A stretch of DNA of 64,000 nt from Ichthyophis bannanicus (Eukaryota; Chordata; Amphibia; Gymnophiona; Ichthyophiidae), in contig CM066031.1 of assembly GCA_033557465.1 (NCBI GenBank), forward strand, positions 1,444,170,163-1,444,234,162, read 5' to 3'. The first letter of the stretch is position 1, and every line of letters begins with the position of its first letter. A program made the translations under genes and the position numbers. Below, piece by piece: positions 1 to 12,262 of this stretch. Below the pieces are notes generated by a model. The model worked only from the letters and a program-made list of their open reading frames with translations, had not been told where the DNA came from and searched no databases.

Positions 1-900
1 CTCGCTCTACTAATACAGCAATCTGGTATATCTGCTTTCTATTACGCAGACAACATAGTTCTCCTTCATCACACCTCCCCCTCCTGTCCGGATCTTTCTC
101 CTCTAAATGCTTGTCTCTCCACCGTGGCAGATTGGTTGACACAGAATTGCCTCCACCTCAATCTCACCAAAACCATTGCAATTTGGTTTTCTCCAGGCAG
201 CCCACCTCCTTCGCTGGCCCCCTCTTTTTCTGGCACCCCTGTACCCTTAGTTTCTACATTCCGATACCTAGGTGTATATTTTGACTCTGATTTATCCTTT
301 CACGCTCATGTCTCCCACATCACTAAATCATCTTTCTTCTTTCTTTGCCAAATTCGAGCAATTCGCCCCTTCCTCTCCTCGTCTGCCCTCACTACCTTGT
401 TACTGTCCCTGGTCATGTCGCGTGTAGATTTTTCCAACTCACTTTTTCTGGGTCTTCCTAAATCTCAACTATCCCGTCTCCAGAGGATCCAAAATACCGC
501 CACTCGCCTCATTACTCACTCCACCCCTCGGGACCACATAACTCCTCTTCTCTTCCACCTTCACTGGCTACCTGTCTCCTTCCGCACCCAATTTAAGCTG
601 ATTTCCCTTGTACATAAAGTTCTCCACACTAATACCCCACTGTACCTAGCAGACCTTCTCTCCTTCCACTCTCCCAGACACACTCCCCATTCTTTCCACC
701 TTAATCGTCTTACTCTTCCCTCTTCCTCCCTCGCTCATTTACACTCCACCCATTCTTCTGCCTTTTTTTTCGTGGGGCCTGTCCTATGGAATTCCCTCCC
801 CTCATCGCTACACCTGGAGCCCAGTCATAACACTTTTAAGCATGACCTAAAAACGTACCTCTTTTCCCTGGCTTTTGACCTTCTCTCTCCTTTTGTGTAA
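1..900 (+). pseudogene. L2-like reverse transcriptase, C-terminal part
   Basis: The frame is open from base 1 to the stop at 898-900. It begins just before the catalytic box, which reads YYADN instead of the usual YADD: the second aspartate is asparagine, so this copy should be catalytically dead even if complete upstream. Downstream come the thumb and C-terminal motifs (FRYLGVYFDSDLSF, RLQRIQNTATRL, LWNSLPSSL). No internal stop is seen in 300 codons, so the copy is fairly young. The N-terminal half and endonuclease lie outside the window. Confidence 0.8.
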
Positions 901-1093
901 CCCAAGTTAAGTCTCTGCTTTCTTGTCCTGTCTCGTCTCTCTTCTCTCTCCTTCTCTCCTATCAAAATTTGTAACTTTTCTTTTCCATTTCACTGGCCTT
1001 GAGCCTTTTCCTGCTTGTTTATACTCTGTACACCGCTTTGGTTGTTTCAGAAAGGTGGTTTATCAAATAAAATAAACATAAACATAAACAATA
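1..1093 (+). mobile_element. L2-like LINE, 3' part (enters from left edge)
   Basis: The element is cut by the window edge. It holds the end of a reverse transcriptase ORF followed by a 3' UTR from 901 that ends in the LINE-type signal 'tgtacaccgcttt...' and a short AAATAAACATAAACA tail at about 1065-1093. The last 150 residues carry the block shared by L2/CR1-superfamily LINEs: LQRIQNTATRLI, DHITPLL, HLHWLPV, LWNSLPSSL and LKTYLF. L2-like is a family judgement from these motifs. The exact clade (L2 or a relative) needs a library search. Confidence 0.85.
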
Positions 1094-1917
1094 AGATAGG
1101 CTGCCTTTTCTAAACACTAAAGCCCTAGCTCTGTCATGCCATTCATTCAACCGAGACTGACCCTTTTTGGCGACTAAACAAATTACCCATCATAGGTAAT
1201 ACTCACAAACCACCTTACCTTAAATGCAGAGATGAATATCCGAGTCACGGCACTAACTGTTTGTCTTGCTGACCAGGCTTGCCAAGTAGCAAATCCTGGC
1301 CTTGGTTTTTCGACATCAATCCCATCATGCAAAGCAAGGGAAAGCAATAATAATAAAAACAATTTACATAGCGTTGTATCTTAATAATGACTAAAGCTTC
1401 AGGAGGGGATTACAGTGCAGATAAAGTTCTGTACAAGTTTGGAAGGCTCTGCCTCCTTCTTCAGCAGTCTTTCATTGAAACAAAAACTGTTACATTGTAT
1501 ACTTTTCACCTTATCTTTCTACTTCAAGCATTACATTGCATTTTGCTAATTCATATCTTTAAAGTGCATCTACATGTTATAGGTCAGGTCTTGTTGTTAC
1601 AGGTCACCTGGACACAGAGACCCTCAGCCATCTCTAGACATAATTTCTAAGAAATATTTATAAAGGCAAGCATTTTCTATCTCCTCAAGAAGTTGTGTTG
1701 TTCTTTTTCTGTAGACTGGCTACTCTAAAACTCTGAGAGAGAAATAGTCAAGGTTATTTCCATAGGAACAATCTCTTATAGCTAGACTGGAATTCCTAGG
1801 CTACTCAAAAAATTGTGTATTGATAACCCTTTCAGAGGGCCCCTCTCTAGTAATACTATCACTATTACTATTGAACACCTATACATACAGCACTGTATAT
1901 ACAGGCCCTTTTTCAAA
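1094..1917. other. No recognisable gene or repeat
   Basis: AT-rich sequence between an L2-like 3' tail and an old CR1. Short open frames exist (for example 1387-1650 plus) but lack any family motif, signal peptide or codon pattern that I can support. I see no clear TIRs or tandem repeat. Confidence 0.5.
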
Positions 1918-2765
1918 AACAAGATCACATTTGATTTTATACATGGAGGAAGGATAGTAAGGAAATTCACTGTGCTAGTATTTAACTTTCAAAAAGGAGA
2001 CTATGATAAAATTAGGAAAATGGTTAAGCAAAAACTAAAAGGAACAACTGCAAAGGTTAAGAGTTTACATCAGGCCCGGCCGTTATTTAAATATGCTATC
2101 ATGAAAGCCCAGACCAGATATATTCCAATTATAGATGTATTCCATGCTTTAAAAAAGGTGGAAGCAATGACAAACGACAGTCAGCATGGCTTAAATGTGA
2201 GGTCAGAGAGGCTGTTACATCTAAGAAAGAATTTTTCAGAAAACTGAAAAAAGAGCCAAATGACAAAAACAGGAAACAGTACAAGTACTGGCATGTTAAA
2301 TGCAAGACCATGAAAAGGCAGACAAAGAAAACATTTGAAAAAAAGCTTGCCATGGAAGCAAGCATGCATAATAAAAACTTTTTCAAGTATATTCATAGCA
2401 AAACACCTGTGAGGAAGTCAGTTGGACCATTAGATGATGGAGGGGTAAAAGGTGCACCGAGAGAGGACAAGGTTATAGGAGAGAGACTGAATTAATTCTT
2501 TGCTGCAGTCTTTACTGAAGAAGATGTAGGAAACTTACCAATACCAGAAGTGATATTTAAAGGTAATGTATCAGAGGAATCCTTATAAATTGGGAAGATG
2601 TGATTCAGATAATTGATAAATTAAAGAGCAGCAAATCACCTGGACCAGATGGCATAAATTCCAGGGTGCTGAAAGGCCTGACATATGAGATTGTAGAGCA
2701 ATTAGTAATCTGCAGAACAATTAGTAATCTGTGATCTTTCATTAAAATTATCTGTAGTACTCAAA
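1918..2765 (+). mobile_element. CR1 LINE fragment, old copy (endonuclease end to RT start)
   Basis: This aligns by eye to the better-preserved CR1 copy at 18470-19275. Shared features are 'ggaggaaggatagtaaggaaat', the linker with KPVRKSVGPLDD-type coding at about 2400-2450, and 'aaatcacctggaccagatggcat' (SPGPDGI, start of RT) at about 2632-2655. Stops and indels break the frame several times. A stretch near 2700-2740 ('gagcaattagtaatctgcagaac') is locally duplicated. The copy stops abruptly at 2765, where a TIR element begins. It may continue at 21423, with about 270 bp of CR1 consensus missing. Confidence 0.8.
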
Positions 2766-3960
2766 GGGGTATGTTTACTAAACCCTCTTAGCGTGCGCGC
2801 CGCGGTAGTCTGCAGGATGCCATATAAGGAGTGAGCGGTCCGGTCAAAAATAGCAAAATGGGATTAGCATGTGCGCTCTTGTGCACCGTGCGCTCTTGTG
2901 CACAGCGCAATTAGCGCATGAGTAACGCACGCAGGAAGCATAAGCAGGTGCGCTGATGTGCCAACAGAGGGACAGGGCTGCAGTACAATGGTGAAGACAC
3001 TGACAGATGATGCAGAGGTCATGGGTTCAATCCCCCACTGTGCCCAATGAATAAGGCTGGCTGAGGCACTACCATTTATGTATAATATTGCATTATGAGG
3101 CTTTTTAATTTTATTTTAATTACTGCTGCTAGCAAACGCACTCTCAAAGCACTGTAACATAAGGTGCTGCATAAGGCACCCCATAAGGTACCCCAGAGGG
3201 CACATTTTAAAGTGCACTGTCTGCCATGGCACCCTACAATGTTGCTGAAAGGGTGGCGTATAGGGCGCCATATAGGGTGCCCTATGAGGCACAGCAAGGT
3301 CATAGCACTGTTTTTGTTGGCAGCACTGTGCATTTAAATGAATGAAAAGCTTAATTAGGTGCGCTGACATGCAATGAGAAACAGCAGTGTAGCACAATGG
3401 TTAAGACACTGACTGGTAGTGCAGGAGTCATGGGTTCAATCCCGCACTGTGCCCAATGAATAAGGCTGCCTGAGGCACTACCTGTCATGTGTAATATTGC
3501 ATTATGAGGCATTTTAATTACTGCTGCTAGCAAACGCACTCTCAAAGTGCTGTAACATAAGGTGCTGCATCAGCCGGCCTATAAGGCACTCCAGAGGGCA
3601 TATTATAAAGTGCACTGTCCACCCAGGCACCCTAGAATGTTGCTTATAGGGCGCTTTATAGGGTGCCCTATGAGGCACTGCAAGGTCACAGCACTGTTTT
3701 TGATGGCAGCACTGTGCATTTTAACACATTGAAAATCTTAAGTAGGTGCGCTGACATGCAAGGAGGAACAGCAGTGTAGCACAATGGTCAAGACACTGAC
3801 TGATGGTGCAGGGGTCATGAGTTCCAATCCCCAGTATACCTAATGAATAAGGTTGGCTGAGGTAATTCCTTTTTCTGCTTGCAACTGTACAGCAATCTGT
3901 GCTGCCATCTAAAATGAACCCCACCCTAGTGCCATAAATTAATGCACCTTTTAGGGTGCA
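2766..3960 (+). mobile_element. TIR element, A-type end with triplicated tRNA-like unit
   Basis: It begins with the family TIR (GGGGTATGTTTACTAAACC) directly after CR1 sequence. A GC-rich palindromic stretch follows, then CCATATAAGG at about 2820, then three units of about 390 bp. Each unit carries a T1 tRNA-like module followed by accordion sequence with 'gcactgtgcattt'. The matching B end is not identifiable. The nearest oppositely facing A end is at 21422, and another A end in the same orientation lies at 13370. Whether 2766 and 21422 are ends of one element is unproven: flanks read AAA and ATA. Confidence 0.7.
2976..3840 (+). repeat. Three T1 tRNA-like modules (2976-3045, 3383-3452, 3770-3840)
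   Basis: Each module has a pol III A-box-like sequence (CAGTACAATGG at 2981, TAGCACAATGG at 3390 and 3777). About 43 bases later comes a B-box-like sequence (GGGTTCAATCCC in the first two, AGTTCCAATCC in the third). The A-to-B spacing matches a tRNA. In the second module GCAGTG upstream and CACTGT downstream could pair as an acceptor stem. These are tRNA-derived SINE-like modules, not working tRNAs: the anticodon arm is not convincing and the T stem is weak. Confidence 0.65.
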
Positions 3961-5563
3961 CCAGAAGGCACATCCTAAACAACCACGTCAGCGAAGGCGA
4001 GTTATAATGTTCCCCAGAGGCCATGTTGAAAGGTTGCCAACTCCCAAGGTACCATAGTAGGCATCCCATAAGCTGCCTGAATCAAAGGTGTGGCATAAGA
4101 TGCCCTAAGGATGTATAGGTGAACCCAAAAACATTGGCCAAGAGCAGTAAGGTCCCCCAATTTGAAGGGCAACAGAGGTATGTGCCAAAAACTGCACAGA
4201 GCAGCAAGGAAAGACAATGCATAAGTAAAAGAAGGACGTAGATCAGAGCTGATGGACCACACAAATCAGCTCCAGCCCATGTGGCAGCTAGAAAAATAGA
4301 CAAACATATCGGGGGCAGCTGTAGCTATGCACAGAGTGATGGTAATGTACCATGCAATAATGACAGCGTGTGACAGAGGATGGGAAGATGTGTGCAGCAG
4401 AGGACCCAGAAATGGCAGGATAGGTGAAATATCAGGATGACAGTGGAGTAGCAGTGCTATGCAGAGCACACACAGGAGAGGCAACCAGGGAGAGCTGCAA
4501 CGCAGGAAAGTGTAGGAGTGCAGGACGTGGGGTAGTAGCATGCACATCAGGGTAGGATGGCACACAGCTGGCAGATACACCTAGATGGACAGAAGGATGG
4601 TTCACAACTCTGATGAGGGTACAATGTGCTCACAGCACAGATCTGCACACATATGACTGTCACAGGACTGAAAACTAGTTCTGCAGGAGAAGCATACAAA
4701 TGAAAGAGAACAGAGAGGAATCACACCTATGACCACTACCACAAATGGCAATGCACAAACCGGCAGGTCACACCACCAACGTGAGCTCATTAGCAAAGGC
4801 TGCATACACAAATAGTGCAGGGCATCACACAAGACGCCTGCTGGCTGTCAGGACAGGTAAACCCCCAACAGTAACCATGACCAAATGCACATGCAGATCT
4901 GCTGTGTACAGATCAGATCACAGTCTGTAATTGGGACCAGAGACACATGCACACACACAATGAAATGTTATGCAGTGGATACAGCATGCAAAAGAGGAAA
5001 GAAACTAAACCCCAAGGGCAGCAGAGGATGCTCTGTGGAGCCGTTGCAAAATCTGGAACAGGACAGGAGAGAATTCAACATGCAAACAGGTGTACCACAC
5101 ACCAGTTGAACCACAGCAATACAAAACATCCAAGCGCACTGCCATGTAAACACCATAAAGAAAGAGACCTATGTAACAGATAATATGTGATGGCTAGGCA
5201 GCACAGAGGGCACACCTTGGTGTACAGTGAAGAGAGGGAAGGGTGTGTGTAGAGGTGATGAACCTGCTGGTACCTAATGGTCCAGTTAGCACAACAGAAA
5301 AGAAAATGATAAACCACATGTGGGGATTAAACTTGAAACCTATGGCATTAATAACACATGCCTCTAACCACTACCCCAAACAGCACACTGAGCACAATGC
5401 AAAAATACTACCCCAAAGGGAGGGTGTGTATGGGAACCTGTAATACCCAGTGATGTGGCAAATGACTGGCAGATACATAGCTGTCACCGTACAAGGATGT
5501 GAGCACAGGTGGGCCATGGACATGACCAGCAAATCAGTAGATACAAGTGTCAATGTGATCAAA
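3961..5563. other. Decayed repeat interior, no gene recognised
   Basis: The sequence is rich in CACA and TGTG words and contains scattered short open frames on both strands without family motifs. 4002-4090 still resembles accordion sequence from the TIR family ('ataatgttccccagagg'). Apart from a tRNA-like trace at 5317-5378, I see nothing I can name. It probably belongs to the same composite element as the A end at 2766. Confidence 0.45.
5317..5378 (-). repeat. Degenerate tRNA-like module
   Basis: Read on the minus strand it has GGGGTAGTGGTTAGAGG, which resembles an A box in a D arm. About 40 bases on is GGTTTCAAGTTTAATCCCC, which resembles a B box with one extra base. It is more divergent than the T1 to T3 modules and could be a fossil SINE head. 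Confidence 0.4.
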
Positions 5564-5792
5564 GAGTGGAGGAGTAGCCTAGTGGTTAGAAAACTGGCTT
5601 GGTCACCAAGCAACCAGGGCTCAATTCCCACTAGCACTCCATGTGGCCTTCGCCAAGTCACCTAACCCTCCATTACCTTGGAAGAAAGACCTGACAATAG
5701 ACTTCCAGTGACACTGACAGGAAAACCCTGGAGTCTCTGGGTCACAAGGAGTCAGGACTGACTCAAAGGCACACATTGTATTGCACGTTTGT
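5564..5792 (+). mobile_element. tRNA-derived SINE
   Basis: The head has a clear A box (TAGCCTAGTGGTTAG) and a B box (AGGGCTCAATTCCC). The body contains 'cttcgccaagtcacctaaccctccattacc'. The 3' end is 'aggagtcaggactgactcaaaggcacacattg'. A second copy on the opposite strand at 42277-42498 starts and ends at the same points and has a 9-bp target duplication, which fixes the element limits. I see no convincing target duplication here. Confidence 0.85.
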
Positions 5793-7354
5793 CACCATGA
5801 TCAAGCAGCAGCAGAGAGAAATGTATATCAAACACATATTTCTATTTGGGATCATCTTCACAGATAGTGTAGATACCGCCATCATAATATCAAGGTGAGT
5901 GGATCCAAGGTGAAAGACAGAAAGGTCACTGGTCCGTCTACAAATGAAGGGCAGGAGACATAATGTGCAGCACTATGCATTAGGCCCCCACCCCCCACAT
6001 GCTGACGCACGCCTCAAATGTGTTACGCACATATGAGTGCATGTAGACAGTAGGCGGTGCATGATGAGGGACCAACACACATCAGTCATGATCAGTTCCA
6101 TAAAATATATCTATCTGGCAACACAGGAGGCACACAAATGAAAACAGCATATGTTGTTGAAACATTGTAACTTTAGAACCACAGATTGAAAATAATGTTA
6201 CAGCTATCACATAATGCCTGATATAGGAATCCAAGCTGCAACAGTGTAACCCTAAACAATCATCAAATGCACAATGAGGATATGCTAACAGGTAGCAGAG
6301 GCACATGAATACAGACAGAATTCAAATGAAAACTACCTGCAGAAACATGCAGAGATAACACCATGCAGGAGGTCCCCCTGCACCGGTGTCTGTACACATA
6401 TATCACGGTACATAGAATGCACAATTGAAGGCAGACAACGGACACTCACACTGCGACACTCAAAATATAACGTGGCAATGTGAGTGTCGTTACCTCAGGG
6501 GATAAATAGGACTGTGCAGACATGCAATGCAAGGTTTGTAAATCAATGCAGAGCGTCACGTCTGTACAGTAAACAAACACAAGAAACAGTATATATAGAG
6601 GGAAATTAAGGCCAAACATGTTACAGTAAACCACACAGAAGCCATATTGCAACGTGCTGTGTTTCCCCAGCATAGTCAGTCATATGCACATGCACCATCG
6701 ACATTTCAACATGATTCAGTGATGCCATACATGCACGCAAAGACCCTTCGTGATTGAAAACATCAATCCAGGATGCTGGTGTGCATTAAAGTGGTGTTGT
6801 GGCAAAACCTGTATCATGTCCAGGTGGAGAGTAGGTGGACATAGACTACAGGACCTCTCCATCGCTACCCCTATGTCACACACATGGCTGTATGCTTGTG
6901 TTGAAACAAACAGATGAGCGTATCCTGTGTTCCATGTCACACACATGGCCAAAAAAAACAACTGTGGAGGAATGTGCAACATACAGTGACAATGGCAGTC
7001 CCTGCTTCACACGTGGGGACCAGTACACAGTGTGCAAAGTCCAAAGTGTATCTGCAATCCAACACGCCAGGTTAAGACTATCCTTGCAACCCTGAGCATG
7101 CACAGTCAAGTGTCACATCCCAATATGCCACAGTACATGAAAGGTCCTGCGTGTCTCCTGCAATAAGCATGACTCCCAACCAGAGCACGGCAGCAACAGT
7201 GTGTTGGAGAGGTCTGTCATGGCCAAAGTAGCAATCCAAAAATAATACTGTCCATCCTAGGCATGTGTCCCACTCGCAGAGGTCAAACATCCTATGGCAC
7301 CATTTTCCAGGGAATGTTCCATGGTGTTGTGTCCCCCAACAGGTGGGTGATGGC
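5793..7354. other. No recognisable gene
   Basis: Unassigned sequence between the SINE and the L2-like LINE. Short open frames on both strands lack motifs. It contains 'gggaccaacacacatcag'-like and CACA-rich words similar to 3961-5563 and 9606-10370, which suggests the three stretches are pieces of one interior split by the SINE and LINE insertions. Confidence 0.4.
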
Positions 7355-9605
7355 TGGACTTGCTGTTACGTTTTAAACAGCTATCTACTGCCTATTGCTC
7401 AGCTGTGCAGGACGCCAAGCGTACCTTTTATTCAACTGAAATCTCTGAAGCTGCGCACTCCTCCAGACAACTTTTTGCTATTCTTCGTAGGCTCTCCTCC
7501 ACTGGCCCTCGATGCTCTCTGCCCTCCACAACTCCTGATCCTCAGCTTCTGGCCACTTTCTTTTCCAAAAAGATTTTGGATCTACGCTCTTCTTTCTCAA
7601 ATCCTCCCCCTCCTCCCTCGTTATCTCCTCTGCCGTGTGGTCCTTCATGCATTTCGCCTGAATGCTCTGTGGTTTCCCCAGCTGGTCCTCTTTCCCTCTC
7701 TTTTTCTCCTCCACTCAATCCGACATTGGTTCACACCTGGTCTTCCTTTCATCCAGTCCTTCCTGCTGAAGTATTACAGATGTTATCTAAATCTCGGAAA
7801 ACAACTTGTAGCCTGGACCCAATTCCATCAAACTGGTTAGCGGAGCCTTCTTTGCAGCTCGTACCGTTTCTAACTGACATTATTAATTCCAGTTTGTCGT
7901 CTGGCCTTTTTCCAACCACTTGGAAATCTGCTGTGGTTCGTCCTCTCTTAAAGCAGTCATCACTTGATCCTTCCGTTCTGTCCCACTGGCGTCCCGTTTC
8001 AAATCTCCCGTTCATAGCCAAACTCCTGGAGCGATTTGCTTTTGAACAGCTGAATTCCCACATTGAAACTACTCACTCCCTTCACCCCCGCCAAGCAGGT
8101 TTCCGTCATGGGCACAGCACTGAAACTGTTCTTTTAGCACTATTGAATGAACTGCATGTTGCACATGATCGGGGTGATATTACTCTAATTGTCTCACTTG
8201 ATCTTTCGGCAGCTTTCGATCTAATTGATCACCAGACTCTTCTCTCCCGTCTTTCCGACTGTAGGTTGCAGGGTACAGTCTTACAGTGGTTTCACTCTTT
8301 TCTTTCGGCTCGTTCATTCACTGTTCACTCAAATGGTCATTCCTCTTCTTCTTTCCCGTTCACTTGTGGTGTACCACAGGGTTCTGTTCTCTCTCCTTTA
8401 CTGTTTAATATTTTTCTTGCTCCGTTGCCCCTTCTAATTCAACAATTTCCTGTGTCTCCTTACATCTACGCAGATGACATCATTCTTCTTTATCACGTCT
8501 CTCCACTAATTCCGGATATCTCTCCATTTAACGACTGCCTCTCGCATATCGCTTCTTGGCTCTCCCAAAACTTTCTCCATCTGAACCCTGCTAAATCCAC
8601 CGCAATGTGGGTATCTTTAAGTGGCTCTTGTCCGATTATTGCACCTCTGATTGATTCTGTTCCTATCCCTCTGGTTTCTTCTTTTTGCTATCTGGGTGTT
8701 ATTCTTGACTCCACTCTTTCCTTCCATTTACACATTTCTTCCCTCACTCGCCGCTCTTTTCTGTCTTTGCGTCAGATCAGGGCTGTCCTTCAGTTTTACC
8801 CTTCGATTCATTGGTCACTTTGGTACTGGCTCTCGTCATCAGTAGATTAGACTATTGTAATGTTTTCCTAGAAAATCTTCCTAAATATCAGCTTCAAAGA
8901 CTTCAGTCCATCCAAAATACCGCTGTTCGGCTTATTACTTTCACTCACCGCTATGATCATGTCACTCCCCTTCTTTTTCGATTACGTTGGTTACCCCTTC
9001 GGTTTCGGTATCATTATAAATTTCTTATCCTACTTCACCGTGCCATTCACACGGGTGAACCCACTTATCTGGCTGATCTCATCTCCCTCCACACCCCATA
9101 CCGCCAGCTTCGTTCCCTTCACGCCAACCGTCTAGCTCTGCCTGCTCCTTCACGAGCGCACCTAGAACAGACCCGACACTCGGCCTTTTTCTTTTTGGGT
9201 CCTCTTCTTTGGAACACTTTGCCATCTACCCTCCGTCTAGAATCTTCTTATCCGCACTTCAAATTACTACTCAAAACTCACCTGTTTCAACAAGCCTTTG
9301 ACCTTCCCTCTGACTCCCATTCCTAAGATATGTTGTCCCTGTCATTTTGTCTGTCTGTTTGGTCTCTGTTTAAAGTATGTGTTTGGTCTTCATAATAATT
9401 TTAATAGTTTTAACCTGTACTGCCTTCCGTTTTAGTTCTCTTTCATGTCTACCTTTTATGTCCTTTTTTGACTTTTTGCTTTCCTGTTATTTTATGGCGT
9501 TCTTTTCCTTACTCTGCAGTGTGGACTTTTATTTTGTTTTATTGTACACCGCTTAATGCTTTGGCCATAGCGGTCTATCAAGTGTTTTAATAAAGATAAA
9601 GATGC
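7355..9605 (+). mobile_element. L2-like LINE, 5'-truncated
   Basis: The element starts within the region between endonuclease and RT and runs to a typical 3' end: 'ttgtacaccgcttaatgctttggccatagcggtctatcaag' at about 9542-9582, then a short 'ataaagataaagat' tail. The endonuclease is missing, as expected from incomplete reverse transcription. No clear target duplication is visible. The flanks look like one continuous unassigned sequence. Confidence 0.88.
7360..9326 (+). pseudogene. L2-like reverse transcriptase with one frameshift
   Basis: The first frame runs 7360-8850 and the C-terminal part continues in another frame at about 8811-9326. The frame break near 8800-8815 falls between the fingers/palm and thumb (RQIRAV / LVISRLDYCN). 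Catalytic residues are present: motif A LDLSAAFD with D at residue 281, GVPQGSVLSPLLFN, and YADD with aspartates at residues 372-373. The C-terminal blocks LQSIQNTAVRLI, DHVTPLLF, LWNTLPSTL and LKTHLF follow. Only one lesion is needed to explain the two frames. There is no endonuclease domain. Confidence 0.85.
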
Positions 9606-10370
9606 ACTGTAATAGAGGTGTCTTGTTTGTTCTCTGCCCTGTGTCAGAAGAGGAGAAATATTGTATTGGTATGCGCCTTGCAACATCAGCACAAATTCCA
9701 GAGAGTCAATCATTAAGAAACACATAATAAAGGGACACAAAGGCAAACATGACATGATCACAACACAAAACACATTGCACGTTGGGGACATTTTGAATTG
9801 GAAGCATACACACTGTTGTCACATGGATGTGGTTCTGTCCATGCCCATGTGACACAGGCGTTTCAGAGCACCATCCTATGTGCATCAGCGTTCATGAACA
9901 GAGAGCCAACATGAAATGTATATGACACAAACAGTAAATCATTCACATGTAAAGGCTGATGTCATTCCCAAAAGAACAAAGGTGCAAACTACCTTCTGCT
10001 TGCATCAGGTATATGTCTTTGATCCTCTGAGCCACTCAAAGGCCATAACAGGTCACAGTGAAGGGACACAATGTCAGCAAAATATGTAGAATCACCATGT
10101 CACGCCAATATCTGTGATACAAAAAGCACGTCAACAGTGGTATGTCAGAACACTAGACACAGTTCTGTTCCCAACACACAACACATGTCCACAATGGTTA
10201 CACGGTAAACACCAGTAAGATAGAGATAGCACAGTCATCACCGCCCCTCAGGTGTACAGACCCCTCACAACACATGATAATGTCAAAAGCCTGAACACTG
10301 TATCATCACACAGCCAACACAAGAACACACACACACAGTATGCTAAGAGCAGCGTGCCAGCAGTAGCATA
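9606..10370. other. No recognisable gene
   Basis: Unassigned sequence rich in CACA between the L2-like 3' tail and the minisatellite. Open frames here have no supporting motif. I see no TIR or tRNA-like module. Confidence 0.4.
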
Positions 10371-12262
10371 CGGCCTGTATGGGCTGTCAGGACTCCTGGG
10401 GATAGAGAGAATGTATTCAACTGTCTAGGCACACAGAACCATATCACCAGGGTGTGTGATAGCCCACTCTGATGGGCTGTCAGGATTCCTGGGGATAGGG
10501 AGACCTTATAGAACTGTCTAGGCACACAGAACCATATCACCAGGGTGAGTGATAGCCTACTTTGATGGGCTGTCAGGACTCCTGGGGATAGGGAGAATGT
10601 ATTCAACTGTCTTTGCACACACAACCATATCACCAGGGTGCCTGACAGCCCACTTTGATGGGCTGTCAGGACTCCTGGGGATAGGGAGAATGTATTCAAC
10701 TGTCTAGGCACACAGAACCATATCACCAGGGTGTGTGATAGCCCACTCTGATGGGCTGTCAGGACTCCTGGGGATAGGGAGACCTTATAGAACTGTCTAG
10801 GCACACAGAACCATATCACCAGGGTTAGTGATAGCCCACTTTGATGGGCTGTCAGGACTCCTGGGGATAGGGAGTCCTTATAGAACTGTCTAGGCACACA
10901 GAACCATATCACCAGGGTGTGTGATAGCCCAATCTGATGGGCTGTCAGGACTCCTGGGGATAGGGAGACCTTATAGAACTGTCTAGGCACACAGACCATA
11001 TCACCAGGGTGAGTGATAGCCCACTCTAATGGGCTGTCAGGACTCCTGGGGATAGGGAGACCTTATAGAACTGTCTAGGCACACAGAACCATATCACCAG
11101 GGTGAGTGATAGCCCACTCTGATGGGCTGTCAGGACTCCTGGGGATAGGGAGAATGTATACAACTGTCTAGGCACACAGAACCATATCACCAGGGTGTGT
11201 GATATCCCACTCTGATGGGCTGTCAGGACTCCTGGGGATAGGGAGACCTTATAGAACTGTCTAGGCACACAGAACCATATCACCAGGGTTAGTGATAGCC
11301 CACTTTGATGGGCTGTCAGGACTCCTGGGGATAGGGAGTCCTTATAGAACTGTCTAGGCACACAGAACCATATCACCAGGGTGTGTGATAGCCCAATCTG
11401 ATGGGCTGTCAGGACTCCTGGGGATAGGGAGACCTTATAGAACTGTCTAGGCACACAGACCATATCACCAGGGTGAGTGATAGCCCACTCTAATGGGCTG
11501 TCAGGACTCCTGGGGATAGGGAGACCTTATAGAACTGTCTAGGCACACAGAACCATATCATCAGGGTGAGTGATAGCCCAATTTGATGGGCTGTCAGGAC
11601 TCCTGGGGATAGGGAGAATGTATTCAACTGTCTTTGCACACAGAACCATATCACCAGGGTGCCTGACAGCCCACTTTGATGGTCTGTCAGGACTCCTGGG
11701 GATAGGGAGAATGTATTCAACTGTCTAGGCATACAGAACCATATCACCAGGGTGAGTGATAGCACACTTTGATGGGCTGTCAGGACTCCTGGGGATAGGG
11801 AGAATGTATCCAACTGTCTTTGCACACAGAACCATATCACCAGGGTGAGTGATAGCACACTTTGATGGGCTGTCAGGACTCCTGGGGATAGGGAGACCTT
11901 ATAGAACTGTCTAGGCACACAGAACCATATCACCAGGGTGCCTGACAGCCCACTTTGATGGTCTGTCAGGACTCCTGGGGATAGGGAGAATGTATTCAAC
12001 TGTCTAGGCATACAGAACCATATCACCAGGGTGAGTGATAGCACACTTTGATGGGCTGTCAGGACTCCTGGGGATAGGGAGAATGTATCCAACTGTCTTT
12101 GCACACAGAACCATATCACCAGGGTGAGTGATAGCACACTTTGATGGGCTGTCAGGACTCCTGGGGATAGGGAGACCTTATAGAACTGTCTAGGCACACA
12201 GAACCATATCACCAGGGTGCCTGACAGCCCACTTTGAGGGGCTCTCAGGACTCCTGGGGGTA
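10371..12262 (-). repeat. 93-bp minisatellite, about 20 units
   Basis: The unit carries 'ctcctggggataggga', 'ctgtctaggcacacag' and 'ccatatcaccagggtg', and ends in the small palindrome AGCCCACTCTGATGGGCT. Spacing between equivalent bases is exactly 93 (for example 10392 and 10485). Two main unit types alternate: 'accttatagaa' and 'aatgtattcaa'. Because 93 is divisible by three, minus-strand frames stay open (10343-10999, 11026-11463, 11490-12299). They are broken only where CACAGAACC has become CACAGACC, at about 10995 and 11459. The repeated peptide is therefore probably an arithmetic artefact, not a protein. Confidence 0.92.

Noticed and set aside
1387..1650. Possible small host gene
   Set aside because: No motif, no splice or promoter context, and ordinary length for chance in AT-rich DNA.
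10371..12262. Evenly spaced repeats resembling a CRISPR array
   Set aside because: The whole 93-bp unit is repeated with no unique spacers, the setting is eukaryotic, and there are no cas genes.
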